The notes: a model not told the origin generated them from the letters alone. A stretch of DNA of 64,000 nucleotides from Phlebotomus papatasi (GCF_024763615.1 NC_077224.1:63870712-63934711), one strand, 5' to 3'. Counted from the stretch's first letter, positions 32,395-44,252 are shown. A program made the numbers and translations.

Positions 32395-33250
32395 CTCCAA
32401 TTGTGTTCTACTATTGCCTAATGAGCTGGCGTTCTGCTCTACGGCGTCTGTCCATCGGAGTTAGGGTCGGCCTTGTTTCCTCGCTGCATAGGGTCCGGCT
32501 CTAAAGACTTTCCAGGTTTGGTCATCAGTCGTCATCATCCTTGCGAACCAAATGACCACCACACCGGAGTATATTGAGATGTATTTGCTTAACGACAGTT
32601 ACCTCTCGGTAGCACTCATACCTCATGGTTGTAAGGTTTCAGAAGCGTTCATCCTTATATACGGGGCCAAAATCCGTCGTAGAATCCTCCTCTTAAAAAC
32701 GGCTACGAATTCTCAATTCTGTTTGCTGAGGATCAACGTCTCCGACGAATACATTAGAACCGTCAGGATCATATAGTTCTATACAGTAGTAGCTTAGTCT
32801 TTATGCCTAAGGTTCTGGACCGGAAAACTCTTGATAGACTGAAATAGGCCCTGTTGGCTTTCAGGACCTGTGCGGGGACTTCTGTTGCGATGCTCTTGTC
32901 GACTGTGACTGTTGACTCTGTTGACTCAAGATAGACGATTGAGTTAACAACTTCAAAGTTGTAGTTCCCCATCCAGAACATTGTTTGACCGGTGCTCTGA
33001 GCAGATGTTGCCGGAGATTCTGCTGATGAAGTCACCATTTACTTTGTCTTGCGTTTATTTATCTGTACCCTAGCCCCAAACTTCGTGTCGCTTGCTCAAT
33101 CTGGGTACAGATCTCTGCACAGCTGTGGAATTGTGTCCCATTATGTCAATATCGTCAGCATAGGTTTGAAACTGCGAGGACCTTTTAAGAAATGATCCCT
33201 TCATGCTCACGCCGGAGTCATGGATCATTCAGCACAAGAGTAGGAATTCT
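32395..33250 (-). pseudogene. 3' part of a non-LTR retrotransposon (reverse transcriptase C-terminal region)
   Basis: Minus-strand pieces in changing frames follow the order found in RTE- or craniofacial-development-like LINE polymerases. Near 33160 is DDIDIMGHNS, the catalytic Asp-Asp region. At 33038-32769 follow MFWMGNYNFEVVNSIVYLES, IATEVPAQVLKANRAYFSLS and RSRTLGIKTKLLLYRT. Near 32690 comes ERRILRRILAPV-like sequence, then HLNILRCGGHLVRKDDD and finally RP.LRWTDAVEQ near 32410. Stops and frameshifts break it. The clade is not certain. Confidence 0.75.
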
Positions 33251-35400
33251 GTAAGTGAAGTGATCGATTCACCAGGAAAGAGATAGATTCACTACCTTGG
33301 CAAAAAATATAATGTATTATTTAACCGAAAAGAATACTAGAATAGCTCTAAAAATGCGTTAAAAATCAATATTTTTTATTTGTTTTCAGAAAAATCTCAC
33401 AAATAAATTAATTCAAAATAGAAGTGAAGCGATCACTTCACTTATAGAATTCCTACCCAGGTTGAAGAGAATGCACCATAGTCTAAGCCCGTTGTTCACA
33501 CGGAATTCCCGTGACAACGATCCGTACGCTTTAACTTTTCCCCTAAAATCGGTCATGGTCCCTAGTCAGTCTTATTATGTTCGAGATACTGAATTTTTCC
33601 ATGGCTTCGTATAATAAATGAAATGTTTAAACTATATAATAAATATAATAAACTATAAAATGATAAATAAAATATAATAAATAATAAAGTAAGTGAATAA
33701 ATTCGTTTTAATCTCTCCAATAAAACTCTTATTATCTTTTCCCTCAATAAAAAAAAATATAATGAAAATGGACTTCCAATTTTTAGATCTTCGCTTGAAA
33801 GCTCTTGGTTTAATCCAAGAGACGCCTTAGTAGGAAACTTAGTAAAACAAAATCAAGGAATTGTATATATTATTGATCTCTCTATGGAATTCGAGAAATA
33901 AAATACAGCTGTGCCATTATACATATGGTTCATATCAGGGAGGTGACATTTGCTCTGAAAAATGCGACCGGCTTTAGTGTAATTTTTCCCTGTTTTCGTA
34001 CACATTTCATGAGATATCTCCAAAACTACGTAGGTTGCCAATTTGGGGTTTTCGGCTGCTTCTTCGTTATTAAACTGGCTTTTATTTTGTATTAGTATTT
34101 TTTGCTAATTCATTCTACAATGACAGAAAATAGCTAATAAAATCAAAAGTTTTTTCGGCTCGCTAGAAACATATGGGAAACATAGAAAATGTCATGCCCC
34201 TGGTTCATATAAATTTAGAAATTGTTAGAATTGTATGCAAATTACAAACGTTCAATATTTATAATTAAAGCTAGCTTTGTTTATGTATTTTTATGTTATG
34301 CATAGTATACGAAACATGCTCACATCTGCTTGTCCATTCAGAATTATTATAGTTAGATGCATTTTAACAATATTTGCCCGTTGTTTTAGGTCTTTTATTA
34401 CAGATGGTATCATAAAACAGAAGAAATTTTAAAAGCTTCTGCCAAATATTGATTCACAATTATTGTTTTACATTCCCCATGAGCTTAATTCTATATCATT
34501 AATCAAAATTAAAACATCATTATAGAGTTGGAACATGACAGGATGACTGGTCAATTGAAAATAACAAAACACCCCGTGAAATGATATGATTTCGCATTTT
34601 AGCTGAATTTAATTCATAGCAAAAATTCAAATACCTTCATATAATTTATCTCTGCATTATGCAGCGTCGGAGGTAAAAGAATTACTAGAAACGTTGCTAA
34701 AATGTGAAGTGTTGAATGTCTACAGACTTTCAGAATTTATATCATCACCAGGCAGTGAATAAAAGTTCTCTTGAGAGAGGGGGTGTGTGGACCAACAAAG
34801 TTCCACATTTTGACAAACAGTCTGTGCTATCTCCCATTTTCGTTCAACATCATCCGCTTCCGGAAAGCAGAAAAAAGGACGAAACGCTAGAAGAGCATCA
34901 TGACGATTCAAGAAGGGTTGGGAAAGAGAAAATGTTCTCAATAAAACTTTCCAAGCACGCCTGTTGATCACTGCTGCACCGGCCGTTGCTTCTCTTTCAT
35001 CATCACCAATATCCCCCACTTTCCCCTAGCTTGCCTCATGACTTTTTTCCATCCATTGACAAAAGTAAAACAGGCAGCATATCGATGAAATTGCAAAGGC
35101 AAATGGCATTTGAAGTACTAGCGGAACATCCATTCCAAAGGAAAAGTATATCCACGTAAGGTTAGTTTACTTGTTCGAGATGGGATTCTTGTATCTCACA
35201 AACTTTTTAATACATGTAGTTTTATTGTCTTCCAATTGGAAACGTAAAAATAAAATGCATAAACTTTCGTAAAAGTTTTGAAATGTTTTGTAAAAGTAAA
35301 ACATGAATTTATCAAGTGGAGATTTTGGGTTTTGTTTTTAGAAAATCTCGTAAACCACTTCAAAATATAATTAAAATTTATTTTGTGATTTTTATACATA
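33251..35400. other. No gene seen
   Basis: AATAAA/AATATAATA-rich simple sequence near 33610-33690, then unique AT-rich DNA. Complementary open frames at 34716-35019 (83 and 99 codons on opposite strands) have no recognisable content. Confidence 0.5.
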
Positions 35401-36059
35401 CACTCAGAAAAATAATCGAGTAAAACTTACTCGAAACGATGTTGAATTGACTCTTCTTCGTTGTGATTTTCGATTAACTATATTTTAGAGTTGATTTTAC
35501 TTCTATTTAGGTGTATTATTCGAAAGAGATGTTTTATTTTTTTTCCTAAAATTTACATAAGAGTGTAAAAAACTCTTTTTAAGACTGAAACTAACTCGTT
35601 TTAAGAGTTAAAATAACTCTTTCAAATCCCAAAATGGATAGATTTTGCAATTTTATGTTTTCTTATTTTATCATTTTCTTTATTAATATTTCCTTGATCT
35701 CAAGTTCCTTATATTCCGAGCGAAATATCACGTATGATGCACACACATGTCTTCATGAAACACTGTCAGGCATATTTCTAGTTGATGTTCCATATAAAAT
35801 TTGTCACATGAAAATTCTCTTGATTGAAGTATATTCTTAAAACGAAAACACTTAAGCATATACTTCAGTCGAGATGAAATTTTACATAGAAAAAGAGAAA
35901 TAATTACATCGATATCCGACGAATTAATTCAACTCGTACGAATTTTCAAATCTGTTTACTAAAATTTACAACGAAAAAGAGTAATAATTACAACGATAGT
36001 CGTAGAGTTAATTCAACTCTGCCATAGAGTTGTTTTAACTTTTTGAGTTTTTTTTAGTG
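35401..36059. mobile_element. 659-bp TA-flanked element with CACT..AGAAAAA ends
   Basis: Left CACTCAGAAAAATAATCGAG; right reverse complemented CACTAAAAAAAACTCAAAAA. Repeated phrases GAGTTAATTCAACTC and AACTCTTTTTAAGA-like strings occur inside. TA at both ends. No transposase frame. Confidence 0.68.
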
Positions 36060-37231
36060 TACTTATTCTACTCAAAAAAGATTTTATCAAAATTATTTTA
36101 TTAGGTCTTACTACTAAAAATAAAATCCAAATTGCTGAATTTGTCGAATATCTGGAATTGAAAGATGTATTCAAAGCACAAAAAGAAAATATAAACTCAA
36201 ATAATAATAATTTTTTCTTATTTTTCCCAATAGAGAATAATAATTCAATTTATGGTAAAGTCTTTAATGATTCTTTCATTTTCCATATGAATATGCTTAA
36301 GTGTGAATTTTATGTTCAAATGGGTCATTAGAAATAATTGTTTCATGCTGAAATTTTAATTTAAACAATAAAGATTCATACAAAAAGAATTCATAAGGCG
36401 CTCGTAACTTAGGTGCTATACCGCAATATTAATTCTGCATATTTTACATTAAAAAGAAGTTTTTTAGATAACCTATTCATGGTCAAAATAATAGTATTCA
36501 TGAATTTGAGTAGTTTGCAATAATTTTTCCACTAAAAATTATATTATTCAAAATCACTAAGATTTATTTATTTTGGTTTTACTAAAATTTATCGGTTAAT
36601 AACCGATTTAAATCAATGCGATCTTTTTTAATTTTTAAAAATTGCCTATGGCGCTGCGCTGGTACACCTTTTTAATTTAGTGAAATTTTATCTATTGAAA
36701 TTTTACCTCCAATTTCAAGCTAAAATAAGGTAATTGTTTCTTTCTGCCAAATAAGAATAAAAATTGAAAATGACATTAGAAATTTGAGTTTTTATTTATT
36801 TTTTTTGTCCGAAAGAGAGACATACAACTGATTATAGTTTAAAAGAGTAAGTTTTTCTCTAAATTTGATAGATGTTGTATTGCTATTTGAGCTTAGAAAT
36901 AAATTGTGATAAAAGATAGTTGGTTCAAAACTGAATCATAAAAGGCTCATGATGGACTAGAATAGGTTCAGGCTTGTCAAGGATTTTAAGATCTGTAGAG
37001 AATTAGAGAATCTGTAGGGATTATTTGAAGCACTTACTATTATTAGAAAATATTCAACGGTGCGAATGATATGTGTATGATCGAAAAGTGTGAAAAATGG
37101 GAAGGGCATCTGAAACATGTTAAGGCGACTTAGGGGGGAAACTCTGAAAACCCCATAATTTGTTGTTTTTAACGTTTTTCTTCTAGTTTTTGTGTCAGCC
37201 GGAGAAACAGTGTAATATGGATAATATGTTA
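36060..37231. other. No gene seen
   Basis: AT-rich; a 102-codon minus-strand frame at 36957-37265 runs into the next MITE and is not convincing. Confidence 0.5.
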
Positions 37232-37450
37232 TAGGGTAGAGTCTACACTTATGGATGTTATACACTTATGGACAGCGTGCAAAAATCTTAAGTTCTTACG
37301 TAAAACAGATTTCGAAAAGTTATAAAATTATTAGTTTATGATGTAATTAACAATTTTTTTGACTTTTCGAAATCTGTTTAATGTAATAACTTAAGATTTT
37401 TATGTTGTCCATAAGTATGTATAACATCCATAAGTGTAGACTCCACCCTA
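37232..37450. mobile_element. 219-bp near-palindromic MITE, TAGGGTAGAGTCTACACTTA
   Basis: TAGGGTAGAGTCTACACTTA then TGGATGTTATACA on the left is inverted on the right (TAGGGTGGAGTCTACACTTA then TGGATGTTATACA). Inner AAAATCTTAAGTT and AACTTAAGATTTT also pair. Confidence 0.9.
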
Positions 37451-37880
37451 TAGTCAATTTTCAGAAATCTAATAAATTCAATTCAAGATATTTCTTTTTA
37501 ACTTGTTCCTCAAACCATCCGACTCGTAGATGGTGGAAATTTTTGAGTGGTTAAAAGTTCGTGACTATACATTACTACTTTGCCGTTAAAATACGAGCAA
37601 TAAAATTTATAGCTTCTTAATGTTTCTACATAAAATAGTTTAAGGGCATTATTTCATAAATTTCAAGATTAATTAAGAACTACACTATAATTTTACTATT
37701 ATTACTGTCATAAATATTATTCATCAAAATTACAAATAAGGCACTATCGATGTCTATACCAAACCAACAAACCAAAGCTTGACGTTTGACTTTTACAGGG
37801 AAGAATTCAACAGTTATTAAACCCAATGCAGTGACAGTATTTTTCGCGTGAAAAAGCGAGAATAATTTAAGAAACGAAAT

Positions 37881-38309
37881 TAGGGTAAGTGTGCCAAAAT
37901 CCGGATAGCTTGCAATTTCGGCCACCTTTTTTGTTACTCGAATTTCCATGAACTTTTAGATTTTACGTACTCTAGACATTATACAATGCAAAAGAATAAC
38001 AAAAAGTGTAGCTTCGACAAACGAGATGACGTGAAAAAGATATTGGAAGAATTCCCGAAGGGCAAGGAACTATGAGAATGAATGTGGCCGCAATAGGGCA
38101 CCAAAGCTATGTCTATATTTTATTCATTTTAAAATGTATTAAGAATGATTCTAGAGTAAATAAAGACGGTAAACTCTTTACAAGGTTCCAAGCAACACTC
38201 TTTAAGAAGAAAAAGTAAAAAAATCAATTTGAATTTTAAATATTACATTTCAAACTTGAGACTTTGACGCTTGCATGCAACTATGTCGAAATTTGGCACA
38301 CTTACCCTA
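37881..38309. mobile_element. 429-bp MITE, TAGGGTAAGTGTGCCAAA family, copy 1
   Basis: Starts TAGGGTAAGTGTGCCAAAAT; the right end reverse complemented is TAGGGTAAGTGTGCCAAATT then TCGACATAGTTGCATGCAAG. Shares GAATTCCCGAAGGGCAAGGA and ATAGTTCC-type strings with the copies at 44253 and 11512. Confidence 0.9.
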
Positions 38310-38439
38310 TTTGTTCTAAAATCTTTGGAAAATCATAAACTAATAGTCTAGTGGCAGGTTTAACACTAGGAACCGAGAATTATTAAAGATAAATGACCTA
38401 TCAGGTTATAAAAAAAAACAATAAATTTCCAGCTATTTT

Positions 38440-38505
38440 GGATTTGAAACCTTCGGGAATTGGGCTAAGCCTCTAGTCTGAAGACCGCTTTATGCACCCT
38501 ACCAG
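38440..38505. repeat. Short dispersed repeat, partner of 26615-26670
   Basis: See the partner; the two are inverted relative to each other and no ends are apparent. Confidence 0.65.
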
Positions 38506-38625
38506 AGATATTTATGTCCATGTTCATTGAGAAACTTTAAAAATGTATCAAAAATATCCTGAAGTTTGGTCGTCTTCAAGTTTCTGGAAAAATTGTGAAA
38601 AAGTTAATTTTTGACCTAGGCGGGA

Positions 38626-38760
38626 GAGGTGCAGTTAGTAAGAGCGTTCGGCTCTTGGGCAGTGTGATCCGCGATTCTATTGCCACAGTTATGAGTTCGA
38701 GTCCCGCCCGGTGCAAATGATTGAAGCGTCTAAATATACATATTTCAAATATACATTATA
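38626..38760 (+). mobile_element. tRNA-derived SINE, family B, plus-strand copy
   Basis: GTGCAGTTAGTAAGAGCGTT resembles an A box and TATGAGTTCGAGTCCCGCCC a B box, with about 45 bp between them. CCGGTGCAAATGATTGAAGC follows and matches the copy at 22040-22196. Confidence 0.72.
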
Positions 38761-38917
38761 AACCAAACTTGAAATCAGCTAAAAATGTAAAATTAACAAT
38801 GTATAAAATAGCAATAAAAAGCCCGGTTACATCAATCTCTTCTTAACCGTTTAAGGACGATTGGGTCACCGATGAACCAAAAATGAAATTTTTCCTACGG
38901 CCATCTAAAGTTGGCCA

Positions 38918-39146
38918 AATCAATGGGTCAAGTGGTAGAGCACTCGCTCTATGATGCAAGTGTCCCGGGTTCGAATCCCTTTAGGTCATCAGGAATTTTT
39001 CTGGCGTTAAAGGTGTTCGATTTGCATCCAGTGAGCTTCACTTTACTTGATTCCACAGGCGTGGGACTGACAACCTCATCCCGTACAAGAAAAAAATAAT
39101 AATGCATAAGAAATGTTGCGCCAGCATTGTTGTTATTATTATTATC
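38918..39146 (+). mobile_element. tRNA-derived SINE, family A, plus-strand copy
   Basis: ATGGGTCAAGTGGTAGAGCA (A box), CGGGTTCGAATCCC (B box), then body TCTGGCGTTAAAGGTGTTCG, and a simple tail GTTGTTATTATTATTATC. The head is close to an ordinary tRNA from TGGGTCAAGTGG to the T loop but lacks a paired acceptor stem, so it is a SINE head and not a tRNA gene. Confidence 0.85.
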
Positions 39147-39352
39147 ATCTAAAGTTGTGTTTTCCTCTAAAATGTGATAAAACTATTTTTTCTGACCCTC
39201 AATTATTTACCTTCTCGTCCTTAAAGGATTAACTTATCATTATATAAATTTAAAGACACTATTGATTCGATAGAAGATAGAATCGATAAGTTATTATTCC
39301 ATGTTCTCCTGTTTTTGACTCATTAAATCATCCAGTGATGTGTTACAACCAG

Positions 39353-39568
39353 TTACAGCATCTGTGATGCATCGGTTACTGTTGTACCTGAAAACGAGGG
39401 GTAAAATAGGGCTGACATAAAAATAAAGTAAAATGTGTATGGACTTTTCTGAGCAATGAATTGTGAATTTACCTTGTTCTTCCAACTCTATACCAACTGA
39501 CTCTGCTTTATGGCAGTCGGTGAAAAGTTGAAATTGCTCACTCGCCGTGGTAGATACACGAGTAGTGG
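39353..39568 (-). other. Candidate pair of terminal coding exons, weak
   Basis: On the minus strand, exon 39568-39473 sits between an acceptor (CCTGTAG) and a donor (CAAG then GTAAAT), and exon 39387-39353 follows a good acceptor (CGTTTTCAG). Joined in frame they would encode a short C-terminus containing SEQFQLFTDCHKAESV and then TVTDASQML before a stop. Another frame of the second exon stays open to about 39294. I recognise no family, and splice-like signals of this quality arise by chance, so this is only a lead. Confidence 0.18.
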
Positions 39569-40226
39569 CTACAGGCTATATTTCTCACCATATCTATTTC
39601 CTTTTTCACTCAATCTGGCGCATACTAATGGATGCACTCGGCACCTTGCAACTCCCCAGGATCAATCGACTTTAGCTCATCCTTGGCAAGGAAGGGGTTT
39701 TGTCAAAACAAATCGTGCTCACCACTCGAGATCGTGCTTCCCTGATGTGTGTGCAGAAATTGGTGAGATAATTGGAGGGAAATTGATGCTCGTGATTTGC
39801 CCAGTGGCAGCAAAAGTGATTTTACAAAAGTGATTTCTCATCATCATCGTTTGTAGAAGAATGTTTGCCCATGCAATTGCACCTTCAGGCGTTCAAACAC
39901 TGAATTGCTAATAAATTTTGTTGAATTAAAAGTGTCTGCAGATGTAATACTCGAAGCTTTTGTGATAATACAAATTTAAATTGTATTTTTAACTATTTAA
40001 TCAATATTTTTATGAATAAATAAAAATCATATCGAAAATACTCAAATAGGTTGGAATGAATAGATTGCAATGGACTGAAACAAATATGGATATTAAATTT
40101 CAGAATATTAAATATTTAATAAAAATACATATATTAAAAATTAAATATTACATCCGTATAAATGCATAACACATATTTGAGATAATAATAATTATATAGC
40201 ATAAATATTATTTCAATATATTACTA
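39569..40226. other. No gene seen; GC-richer unique DNA then AT-rich DNA
   Basis: 39570-39830 is richer in GC than its surroundings and open on the plus strand (107 codons from 39510), without recognisable content. 39840-40226 is AT-rich. Confidence 0.45.
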
Positions 40227-40480
40227 CACTGAGAGAAATCCGAAAAAGTTAAAATAACATTCCGGAAATGTTAATTTTACCCCGCAGCATTGATCCGAAA
40301 TCGGTGTAAATATTACCCTTTTTAGGTGTATTATAGGTTAAAGTTACCCTTTTTTAATGTTGATTTTACCCTCAAAAGGTGTAAAATTAACATTAAAAAA
40401 TGTTGATATATTTTTACGCCCGAAAAGTGTTAAAGTTATAACGAAAAAAAAGTTAATCGTAGCCTCTTTTTTTCTCAGTG
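40227..40480 (-). mobile_element. 254-bp CACTGAGA MITE, copy 2 of 3
   Basis: Reverse-oriented, full-length copy of the 15058 element; ends CACTGAGAGAAATCCGAAAA and TTTTTTTCTCAGTG, TA on each side. Its length equals copy 1. Confidence 0.92.
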
Positions 40481-41075
40481 TAGAAATATTTTAATAATTT
40501 TATTGTGAAAGTATTATGCAATATTTTTTGGTCTGTTTATTCCTTAAAAAAGAAGCTTAATGTCATAAATAGCTAGACATGTTCAATGGCATGAAGTAAT
40601 ATCTGTTGAAAAGTGAGTTGAGAAATGGTTAATTACCCGTACGGTTAATCACATGACGCGACGAAAATTACGTACAAGTCGGATATGTGACAATAAGCTC
40701 ATTAGGGTTGCTCAACTGTAATTACTTCTTTGCTATGGGAGCGGGAGGATGTTTACCTTGCACAATCCACGTAATTACTTCTGAGATTTCGACATCAGGA
40801 CATCAGCCAAGTAAATTTCATCTGTGATTTCAGGAAAAAAAAGCTTAGAGTAAAGCCATTGAAATCAAATCAGGAATTAAAGCTTTATATTATTATTATT
40901 TTATTTGAAGAAATTTCAGAAAACCATCTTCTTAGCTGAGACAATAAACCAAAAATAAATTTAAAAAGTTCCTAACTAAAAAATCGATCGAAGATATGAA
41001 AAGAGATTGTATCATAATTTTAAATAACATCCAAAAATGAAAGAAATCATTAGGATCATTTTCGAAATAGATAGT
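40481..41075. other. No gene seen
   Basis: AT-rich unique DNA with no frame or repeat that I recognise. Confidence 0.5.
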
Positions 41076-41295
41076 AGGGGAAAGTGCTCTCCCTTCGAAC
41101 TTTCATGCCTTCGAATAATGTGAATTTCTTGTGTTTTTCGTAAGAAATTTACACTAAATTATCACGGAATTATCAATAATTGATGATAAGCTAACTAATA
41201 TTTAATAGAAATGTCTAAGTTTTTTTTAGGAAACCTAAAAGAAAATTCACATTATTCGAAGACATGAACGTTCGAAGGGAGAGTACTTTCCCCTA
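41076..41295. mobile_element. 220-bp MITE, TAGGGGAAAGTGCTCTCCCT family
   Basis: Left TAGGGGAAAGTGCTCTCCCT then TCGAACTTTCATG; right reverse complemented TAGGGGAAAGTACTCTCCCT then TCGAACGTTCATG. Arms of about 60 bp pair, extending through TTCGAATAATGTGAATTT. Confidence 0.92.
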
Positions 41296-41468
41296 GATAG
41301 ATTCATTTTGGAGGGCAGCAAGTGTCGTCCATCCATACACTTCCAGCTCCTTTTTCGGTTCTAGCCTGAACTTCAGCCGTCACACTGTCCTCTTGCTTCG
41401 TGCCCTCGCCGAATCGCCCACTGCATCAAAGCCTCCGTTTGGGCCCCTTATGAATCTCCTGTTTCAAT

Positions 41469-41660
41469 TAGGGGAAAGCGCGCTACCTTCTGATGATTTA
41501 TGCTTCGCACAAATAATTTTTTTTTCAATGTGTTATTAATGAATTTGTCCCATGCTTCAAATTTTCAGAAAAGAGCAAGGGGTAAAATCCTTAAGGAACA
41601 TAGAGAAAATATGGAAGTGTCCGAAGCTTGAGTCGTCCGAAGTTAGCGCGCTTTCCCCTA
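41469..41660. mobile_element. 192-bp MITE, TAGGGGAAAGCGCGCTA family
   Basis: Left TAGGGGAAAGCGCGCTACCT; right reverse complemented TAGGGGAAAGCGCGCTAACT. TA at both ends. CTTCG-type strings follow on both arms. Confidence 0.9.
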
Positions 41661-41873
41661 TCCGTTTTCTTAATAAACAAAGACTGTTTTTTAGGGAGTA
41701 TAGTATGCATGTAGGGGGTGTAAAGGCATGAAAAACTACCCTGAGATAATATTTTTTATGGGAGAGTCATAGAAAACCGTAAGCTTATGTTTCATATCGT
41801 TTAGTCTCTAGTAAGAAACAACATGACCGATACAAAACAAATATTCGAAGGGAATAAATGAATTTTAGGTATA

Positions 41874-41960
41874 ATTGAGATACTCAGAACAGAAGTGGTC
41901 TCCCTTGTATGCATTTCTCTATTAAAAACAGTCCACTTCTGCTCTGAACGTCTCAATTAA
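41874..41960. repeat. Stem-loop of 87 bp
   Basis: ATTGAGATACTCAGAACAGA then AGTGG pairs with CCACTTCTGCTCTGAACGTC then TCAAT. Probably another small fold-back insertion. Confidence 0.8.
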
Positions 41961-42119
41961 CAGTTCCAGTACGTATTGAGAACGCTGCAGCCAGATTGGA
42001 AATTATAAGACCTTAAAAAAACCAAATTGGACCCCGGTTGAATTTGTGATGTCCTTGTGTTAGTTATTAAGCCTGGATATTGAAAAATTCGATGTCGACA
42101 AGTTTTTCGGTTTTTGGTA

Positions 42120-42575
42120 TAGGGAAAACTGGGGCACCACTAAACACGGGGTAGCACCAAACACTTATTTTTATTTTTTAACTAAGGTAAAGTACCCTTT
42201 ATCCGACCGCTTCCTCTATTCGACCGGTAGATTTATTTATTCAATTTATTTATATTTGCTATAATATTTTGTGTATAATCTAACATTAATAGGTCAATTA
42301 TTCTTTAAATAATACGAATAAGTGACAAATTCATAGAAGTTGATGAAATTCACCATCAAATATTCAAAAATTGATCCACCGGTCGAATAGAGGAACCCGG
42401 TCGAGTAAGGGTACTTTACCTTACTTGGACTATCTTAACCATTTCTTCAGTAGACAAGCATCCCTATAGTGCCTATAAATTCCTATAGGTCTTGTCCTTA
42501 GAAGTCGAATATCTGATAAAAACAATCGCAGTGTTTGGTGCTACCCCGTGTTTGGTGGTGCCCCAGTTTCCCCTA
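42120..42575. mobile_element. 456-bp MITE, TAGGGAAAACTGGGGCACCA, carrying a nested MITE
   Basis: Left TAGGGAAAACTGGGGCACCA, then CTAAACACGGGGTAGCACCA; right reverse complemented TAGGGGAAACTGGGGCACCA, then CCAAACACGGGGTAGCACCA. Without the insert at 42183-42423 the host would be about 215 bp, the usual size of its relatives. Confidence 0.92.
42183..42423. mobile_element. 241-bp MITE nested in the 42120 element (TAAGGTAAAGT family, copy 2)
   Basis: Left TAAGGTAAAGTACCCTTTAT then CCGACCGCTTCCTCTATTCG; right reverse complemented TAAGGTAAAGTACCCTTACT then CGACCGGGTTCCTCTATTCG. Same family as 27637-27852. Confidence 0.92.
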
Positions 42576-43847
42576 TGTGGACTTTGACTAGCTCCAAAAC
42601 TTATTTCTAACAATAAATTTAATGTTTTGAATTTTTCAATATTGTTTTCTAAATCTGTATTGTTTTTTTGTTACAAGTACGCGGACTAAAATTAAATCTA
42701 AAAATCAATTCAACTTTTTCTCAACGTTGTTTTATTATTAATTGCTTTATTTAAAGTCTTGAATACTAGGTTTCTTTATTGTACTATTTGGTAAAAACAT
42801 TGAAGCATATTATGCCCATTGATTGCGATGTATTAACCCTGGTATCGAACTTGTACAATAAAATTTTAATAGGATTCACATAATTTGTCACAAATGTGCG
42901 TCCAAATGTGTGATTTGTATCTTTAATTATTTTGTAATTCACAATTTAATCTTTTTTTTTGATAAAATATGATTAAAAAAAATATTTAAAAAAAAATCGC
43001 TATTCAGTTATATTGCATTACCTTAAAGCTGACGTTGGGGAATAACTATTGCAGTCAGACTAATCCATTTGGTACTTAAATGGGAAATGCATTTGTAAAA
43101 ATAGATTGAAAAAAGAGATAAACTTTATTGAAACTAACAGCAATGCAGCGATAAAAATTCAATGCGCTGGAATAGAGATTTGTTAGGGCTTCATCCGAGC
43201 AAAGTATTATATCCCTTTGGCGCTTTAGTCACTGAAACATGCATATGAACAGAAATACTATTTTATAACAAAATGAGAAAGAGTACGGGTTTTTTAAAGG
43301 ATGTAGTTAAATTCACAAGATCAAAACCCCTTTGGTGATGTTCATAAATACAGTCAAGATCCTGAAATTATGAACATTTGGGGCGTATATAAATGACATT
43401 TGTCACTCCTCAAAGTTGAATAATATTTAGAAGGATTTTACTGTCAATTTTTTACGGTTTTCCTTACCCAAGTATAGGGAATTTCGTCGGCTCCAAAGAG
43501 ACTATTGTAAGGATTGTAAGTCTAAAATGAAAGGTTACAGGAGAGAGGTTCAAAGATGCACAGACAATATTAATTTTTATTAATTACAGTATAATTAGTA
43601 TACTTTAAATTTTTGAAATTATTTTGTCGTACTTAAGAATTGAATACCTTTTAGCTAACGTTATTTTAAAATTATTTACAGCAAAATAGTGAACAAAAAA
43701 AAATCGATAATTGTGCCGAGGGATTTTCAGTTTTTTTCTCGTAATTTTTGCAGAAATAATTTAATAAATATAAATCTATTTGGGGATGTAGATTTAAGAT
43801 TTCTGCATCCAAAAAAAAAACTGTAAGTAGATTTACATAAATTTCTC
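42576..43847. other. No gene seen
   Basis: AT-rich DNA with no recognisable element apart from short simple repeats. Confidence 0.5.
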
Positions 43848-44161
43848 TACACAGAATAACATATTTTGTAAAATTGTTCATAAATGTTTGTGAATTCCTA
43901 TTGGGAACTTATAAAATGCTCGTAAATCGTATAACCCTAAAACAACGTCGTGAAAGTTTGTACTTTTTTCACATTATTCGTAACATGATCACTTGAAGGG
44001 CATTTTTTGTACTTCTACAAATATTTGTTCGTAAATGTTCATAAACACACAAAAAATGTTCGTAAAATTTTGTCACGTTTTGTAAATTTTTGTCCGTAAA
44101 TTTTTGTTTTGTAGGAATTCACAAAAATTTACGAACAATTTTACGAAATATTTTTTTGTAG
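43848..44161. mobile_element. Fold-back MITE, GTTTGTGAATTCCTATTGGG family, copy 1
   Basis: TACACAGAATAACATATTTT at the left, then ATAAATGTTTGTGAATTCCT. The right arm has AGGAATTCACAAAAATTTAC then GAACAATTTTACG. The two arms pair for most of their length with internal GTTCGTAAA repeats. Copies 2 and 3 are at 52218 and 53012. Confidence 0.85.
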
Positions 44162-44252
44162 TGTAGTGTGTAAAGACTTTAACAGAAGTTATGTAAAATG
44201 GACCTTCCATAAATTAAAAAAGAAAAAATACTCTAGAATTTAGTAGAGAATA

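Noticed and set aside
32313..32776. Plus-strand genes in the LINE region
   Set aside because: The plus-strand frames are antisense to clear reverse-transcriptase fragments on the minus strand.
38918..39000. A tRNA gene
   Set aside because: A and B boxes look good, but no acceptor stem pairs and a SINE body and tail follow; a second copy with the same body is at 21060.
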